Shown: in pieces, positions 6,267-7,234 of the stretch
How the letters are laid out: each line of letters starts with the position of its first letter
How positions within the stretch are numbered: position 1 is the first letter of the stretch
Origin: JAZNGX01 sp045576675
Lineage (GTDB): Bacteria; Bacillota; Clostridia; Monoglobales; Firm-18
NCBI GenBank assembly: GCA_045576675.1
Contig: JAZNGX010000180.1
Span: 1-7,234 of the forward strand
Direction: 5' to 3'
Length of the DNA stretch: 7,234 nucleotides
Made by a program: the position numbers and the translations under genes
The notes under the pieces: generated by a model
What the model was told of the DNA's origin: nothing
The model's database searches: none
Seen by the model: only the letters and a program-made list of their open reading frames with translations

Positions 6267-7234
6267 TTATTCTGTAAGGCTTGTTAAACCATACATTGTT
6301 ATATCCTTAGTCCTGCCCATACCTGAACAAAATTCAATCCAACCACGTCCTGCAATATCGTTATCATTATCATTTACAAGGACAGTATATAACAATTGCT
6401 GACCAAGCTCGGGTTTGTAGTCAGGGCCATAAATATCAGTCCACGGCAGCTTTATTTCATAAACAGTATTTGTGGCATTTCTTACAATTTCAACCTCTCT
6501 GTCTTCCAAAAAGCCTGCTATTGTGCCAAAACTGTTATTGAATCGATACAGCTCAACACCTGCTTCTGATTTATAAATAGCTATTTCTTGATAATCACTA
6601 TCAGTGGTACGTGAAAAACCTATCTGCACACCATCAGCCTGCCAGCTGTTAGTTCCGCTAAACGGTTGATAAAAAACATCATCCGACACGTCAAATACCA
6701 TATACAAATATTCATCATCCCACATCATATTGCCTCTGAAGCTTATATCTGATTTACCTGACCAATTTGGTATTTTCAAAACCTCTTCAAATCTATCTGC
6801 AACATACCAAGTACCTAACCATTCACCTTTATCAATTTTTCCATCTATTACGGGAGCTTTTTGTGCCTTGGTAATATATGTATTTGTTTGAAGCTGGGTT
6901 TTGCTCTCTGTATATCCTGTGTCAAGAGTTATCGTTGTTTCAATGTTTTGCGGACGTTTTTTCACCATCTGAGGTAATATGATTACAAAGCTTTGCGTTT
7001 CTTTTGGTTTCATATTGAAGAAACGTGCATTTGTTGTTTTTGATGCGATATCACTTGGAGACGTAATATTAACCTCACCTGATATAGAATTGTACTGCGA
7101 AAGATTTGTAACGGTTACAACAGCACGGCTATAGTATTCCGTGACTTTTTCAAGCTTAGTGAAAAGAGTTAATGGTGTTGTCGCATTTAAAGCATTGGTA
7201 CAATGATAAACAGGAACCCCGTCTGCATTTACAA
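6267..7234 (-). CDS. C-terminal part of a CBM9-type carbohydrate-binding surface protein, 5' end cut by window edge
   Basis: The reading frame is open to the right edge: 321 complete codons plus TAA. The ATG at 7013 lies inside the frame, with 73 uninterrupted codons before it and no ribosome site, so it is internal. Numbering from the first visible complete codon, residues about 1-90 look like an Ig-like beta-sandwich (VVTVTNLS, then SGEVNITSP and MKPKETQSFVIILP). A linker leads to a family 9 carbohydrate-binding (DOMON-like) domain at about 126-321: PVIDGKIDKGEW at 127-138, WSGKSD at 157-162, WDDEYLYMVFDVSDDVF at 171-187, NSWQADGVQIGF at 195-206 and YEIKLPW at 258-264. CBM9 domains bind sugar chain ends in xylanases and also occur at the end of large surface enzymes. 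The missing N-terminal part could be catalytic, but nothing visible shows it. This is the first visible gene of the operon, so the promoter lies outside the window. Confidence 0.87.
   Translation of the reverse strand, partial: VNADGVPVYHCTNALNATTPLTLFTKLEKVTEYYSRAVVTVTNLSQYNSISGEVNITSPSDIASKTTNARFFNMKPKETQSFVIILPQMVKKRPQNIETTITLDTGYTESKTQLQTNTYITKAQKAPVIDGKIDKGEWLGTWYVADRFEEVLKIPNWSGKSDISFRGNMMWDDEYLYMVFDVSDDVFYQPFSGTNSWQADGVQIGFSRTTDSDYQEIAIYKSEAGVELYRFNNSFGTIAGFLEDREVEIVRNATNTVYEIKLPWTDIYGPDYKPELGQQLLYTVLVNDNDNDIAGRGWIEFCSGMGRTKDITMYGLTSLTE

Overview
The window is a single block of four genes, all on the minus strand (read right to left). They encode large secreted or cell-surface proteins of the type used for binding and degrading polysaccharides. 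The DNA is AT-rich. Strong AGGAG-type ribosome sites, Gram-positive signal peptides and an S-layer homology (SLH) domain all point to an anaerobic Firmicute of the Clostridia, probably a gut, rumen or biomass-degrading lineage. The lineage is inferred; no taxonomic marker gene is present.

Layout in transcription order. (1) 7234-6267: the 3' part of a protein cut by the right edge, ending in an Ig-like segment and a family 9 carbohydrate-binding (CBM9-type) domain. (2) 6246-3724: a complete 840-residue exported protein with three consecutive LamG/concanavalin-type beta-sandwich modules, a Big_5-type Ig domain and a C-terminal module. (3) 3680-1449: a complete 743-residue exported glycoside hydrolase of clan GH-A (closest by eye to GH39), flanked by Ig-like domains and ending in what looks like the same C-terminal module as gene 2. 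(4) 1406-1: an exported protein with an Ig-like domain, a helical region, a Gly/Ser linker and SLH repeats, cut by the left edge before its stop.

The gaps between genes are only 20, 43 and 42 bases. Each holds a ribosome site but no visible terminator or promoter, so the four genes most likely form one operon whose promoter lies beyond the right edge. No non-coding stretch exceeds 50 bases. I saw no RNA genes, mobile elements, CRISPR arrays or attachment sites.

Reading of the set (inference): one catalytic glycosidase works with two binding-rich proteins (LamG array, CBM9) and a wall-attached SLH protein, giving a small surface glycan-degrading or glycan-capturing apparatus. The substrate cannot be read from the sequence. 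Two points matter for annotation. Both edge genes are open at the edge, and the ATG at 7013 is an internal methionine, not a start. The C-terminal module shared by genes 2 and 3 is the most interesting feature not explained by a well-known domain name.
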